A DNA stretch of 64,000 nucleotides from Lichenicoccus roseus. GTDB taxonomy: Bacteria > Pseudomonadota > Alphaproteobacteria > Acetobacterales > Acetobacteraceae. The first letter of the stretch is position 1. Each line of letters begins with the position of its first letter. This document shows positions 62,850 through 64,000 of the stretch, piece after piece. Location: positions 1 to 64,000 of the forward strand of contig NZ_VCDI01000005.1 in NCBI RefSeq assembly GCF_005844085.1. Direction: 5' to 3'. The notes under the pieces are model-generated. The model saw nothing but the letters and a program-made list of their open reading frames with translations. It made no database searches and was not told where the DNA came from. The translations under genes and the position numbers were made by a program.

Positions 62850-63302
62850 ATGAGCGTCGTGATCAGGGCCGCCATTGCCTACTGGACGTTGCTGATCGCG
62901 GTGCGCCTGATCGGCCGCCGGACCGTCAGCCAGTTGGCGCCGTTCGATCTGATCGTGTTGTTCCTGTTCGCCGGTATCACCATCACCGCGGTAATTGGCG
63001 AGGATCATTCTTTCGTTGCCAGCTACAGCGCGATCTGCACGATCGGCCTTATGCATATCCTGGTCTCGATCCTGAAGGGTCGATACGACTCGTTCGGCCG
63101 GCTCGTCGATGGAACGCCGGTGGTGGTCTTCGAGCGTGGCCGCTGGCATGAGAACCGCATGAAGCGCCTGCGCGTGCAGCGGCCGGATGTGATGTCCGCA
63201 GCCCGCCAGCGTGGTCTGCAGCGGCTTGACCAGATCAAGTATGCAGTGGTCGAGCGCGATGGCAAGGTATCGGTGATCGAGCAGGAAGAGCCTCCTGCCT
63301 GA
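62850..63302 (+). CDS. DUF421 (YetF-like) membrane protein
   Basis: 150 residues. The N-terminal membrane part (RAAIAYWTLLIAVRLIGRRT, then SQLAPFDLIVLFLFAGITIT) and the cytoplasmic end (GRLVDGTPVVVFERGRWHEN, LDQIKYAVVERDGKVSVIEQ) are diagnostic of the DUF421/YetF family, found in spore and stress contexts. GRRT is a hallmark of its first loop. Function unknown. Confidence 0.85.
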   Translation: MSVVIRAAIAYWTLLIAVRLIGRRTVSQLAPFDLIVLFLFAGITITAVIGEDHSFVASYSAICTIGLMHILVSILKGRYDSFGRLVDGTPVVVFERGRWHENRMKRLRVQRPDVMSAARQRGLQRLDQIKYAVVERDGKVSVIEQEEPPA

Positions 63303-63322
63303 GCGTTACCCGAGGATCTGCC

Positions 63323-64000
63323 ATGCCTGCTGATGCCGCGACCGCCAATCCCCTCACGCACCGTTCGGAGTTCGCCTCCGGGCTTCGTCCGCGTCGCCAT
63401 CGGCATCTCCTTCGGCACGTGCTCAACCTCGAGGATTTCGAGCGCATGGTCGAGCACAGGCTGCCGCGCGCGGTCTTCGGCTATGTCTCCGGTGGCGCCG
63501 AGGCGGGGGTGACGTACCAGCATAACCGCGAGGTGTTCGCGCAGTGGCGCTTCATCACCCGCATCCTGCGTGATGTCTCGCGGCGCAGCACCGCCACCAC
63601 CCTGTTCGGGCGCACCTACGCCGCACCCTTCGCGATCGCCCCGATGGGCGCCTCTGCAGTGGTCGGATACGATGCCGACAACCGGATGGCGCGGGCTGCG
63701 ATGGATGCCAACATCCCGTTCATCCTCAGCGCCAACTCGATCACGCCGCTCGAGGAACTGGCGCAGACCAATCCACATGCCTGGTTCGCGGCCTACCAGA
63801 AGCCGGCGGCCGAGAATATCCAGGCCATGTGCGAGCGTGTCGCGGCGGCTGGATACGACGTGTTCATGCTGACCGTCGATGTGCCGGTCGGCTCCAACCG
63901 CGAGAACAACATCCGTACCGGCTACACGATGCCGTTGCGCCCGACGCCGCGGCTGGCGCTGGACGGTCTCAGCCACCCGCGCTGGCTTGCGGGCACCGGA
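63323..64000 (+). CDS. FMN-dependent alpha-hydroxyacid dehydrogenase, N-terminal part
   Basis: 226 codons before the right edge. LNLEDFERMVEHRLPRAVFG and YVSGGAEAGVTYQHNREVFA start the family; FAIAPMGASAVVGYDADNRM, PFILSANSITPLEELAQ, AAYQKP and FMLTVDVPVGSNRENNIRTG are conserved FMN-site blocks. L-lactate dehydrogenase, mandelate dehydrogenase and glycolate oxidase share this fold, and the substrate-defining C-terminal half is outside the window. Confidence 0.88.
   Translation, partial: MPADAATANPLTHRSEFASGLRPRRHRHLLRHVLNLEDFERMVEHRLPRAVFGYVSGGAEAGVTYQHNREVFAQWRFITRILRDVSRRSTATTLFGRTYAAPFAIAPMGASAVVGYDADNRMARAAMDANIPFILSANSITPLEELAQTNPHAWFAAYQKPAAENIQAMCERVAAAGYDVFMLTVDVPVGSNRENNIRTGYTMPLRPTPRLALDGLSHPRWLAGTG

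Overview
High-GC DNA with dense, mostly short-gapped genes. The organism is very probably an alphaproteobacterium of the Rhodospirillales/Acetobacterales, most likely an Acetobacteraceae member. The pointers are a CtrA-type response regulator start divergent from fliI-fliJ, an FMN-riboswitch-led ribD-ribE-ribBA-ribH operon, several CsbD/DUF883/DUF892/DUF2382 general-stress proteins, and GNAAC-N16-CGTT sequences resembling alphaproteobacterial EcfG promoters. This placement is inferred from gene content and composition, not from a marker gene. The window holds 64 kb of ordinary-looking chromosome: no IS element, prophage, CRISPR array or rRNA was seen.

Layout. 1-2.8 kb: start of ctrA, fliI-fliJ, and a convergent DUF883/YqjE-like envelope-stress pair. 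2.8-5.6 kb: a polyamine-type ABC system that is degenerate in every ATPase motif and has only a permease remnant. 5.6-11.3 kb: YcgN-like protein, YgjP-like metallopeptidase, tRNA-Leu(UAA), aldo/keto reductase, secreted proteins, a luciferase-like oxidoreductase and two gene relics (AraC-type, NodT-type). 11.7-15.6 kb: a 49-residue membrane protein and the riboflavin operon. 16.5-21 kb: a polyol/tagatose catabolic operon (PfkB kinase, GatZ, SDR, binding protein). 21-23.2 kb: prolyl oligopeptidase. 23.3-27.8 kb: a triple-PAS/LuxR regulator followed by a CsbD stress island. 27.9-36.3 kb: erythronate-type dehydrogenase plus MFS, an MBOAT/SGNH O-acetylation pair, ABC-F ATPase, CelD-type acyltransferase, HNH protein. 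36.3-44.5 kb: iron alcohol dehydrogenase, CbpM-CbpA and a partial type II secretion cluster (gspE-F-H-I-J, gspO, gspG). 44.6-51.6 kb: lytic transglycosylase, glycosyltransferase, DUF892 protein, FolD, threonine aldolase, chemoreceptor. 51.6-58.6 kb: a YtfQ/R/T/YjfF-type sugar importer, a ketose 3-epimerase-like protein and xylulokinase. 58.6-63.3 kb: a second triple-PAS/LuxR regulator followed by a second stress island (DUF2382, YflT-like, DUF421). 63.3-64 kb: start of an FMN-dependent alpha-hydroxyacid dehydrogenase.

How parts fit. Two sugar or polyol uptake and catabolism loci suggest plant- or sugar-associated life. The most unusual theme is two paralogous PAS-PAS-PAS-LuxR regulators about 35 kb apart, each immediately followed by a set of small general-stress proteins. 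The first has lost its boundary and reads into a frameshifted csbD gene. Three stress genes elsewhere carry EcfG-like promoter sequences. Degenerate remnants (ABC ATPase, permease, NodT, AraC, csbD) show ongoing gene decay beside intact operons.
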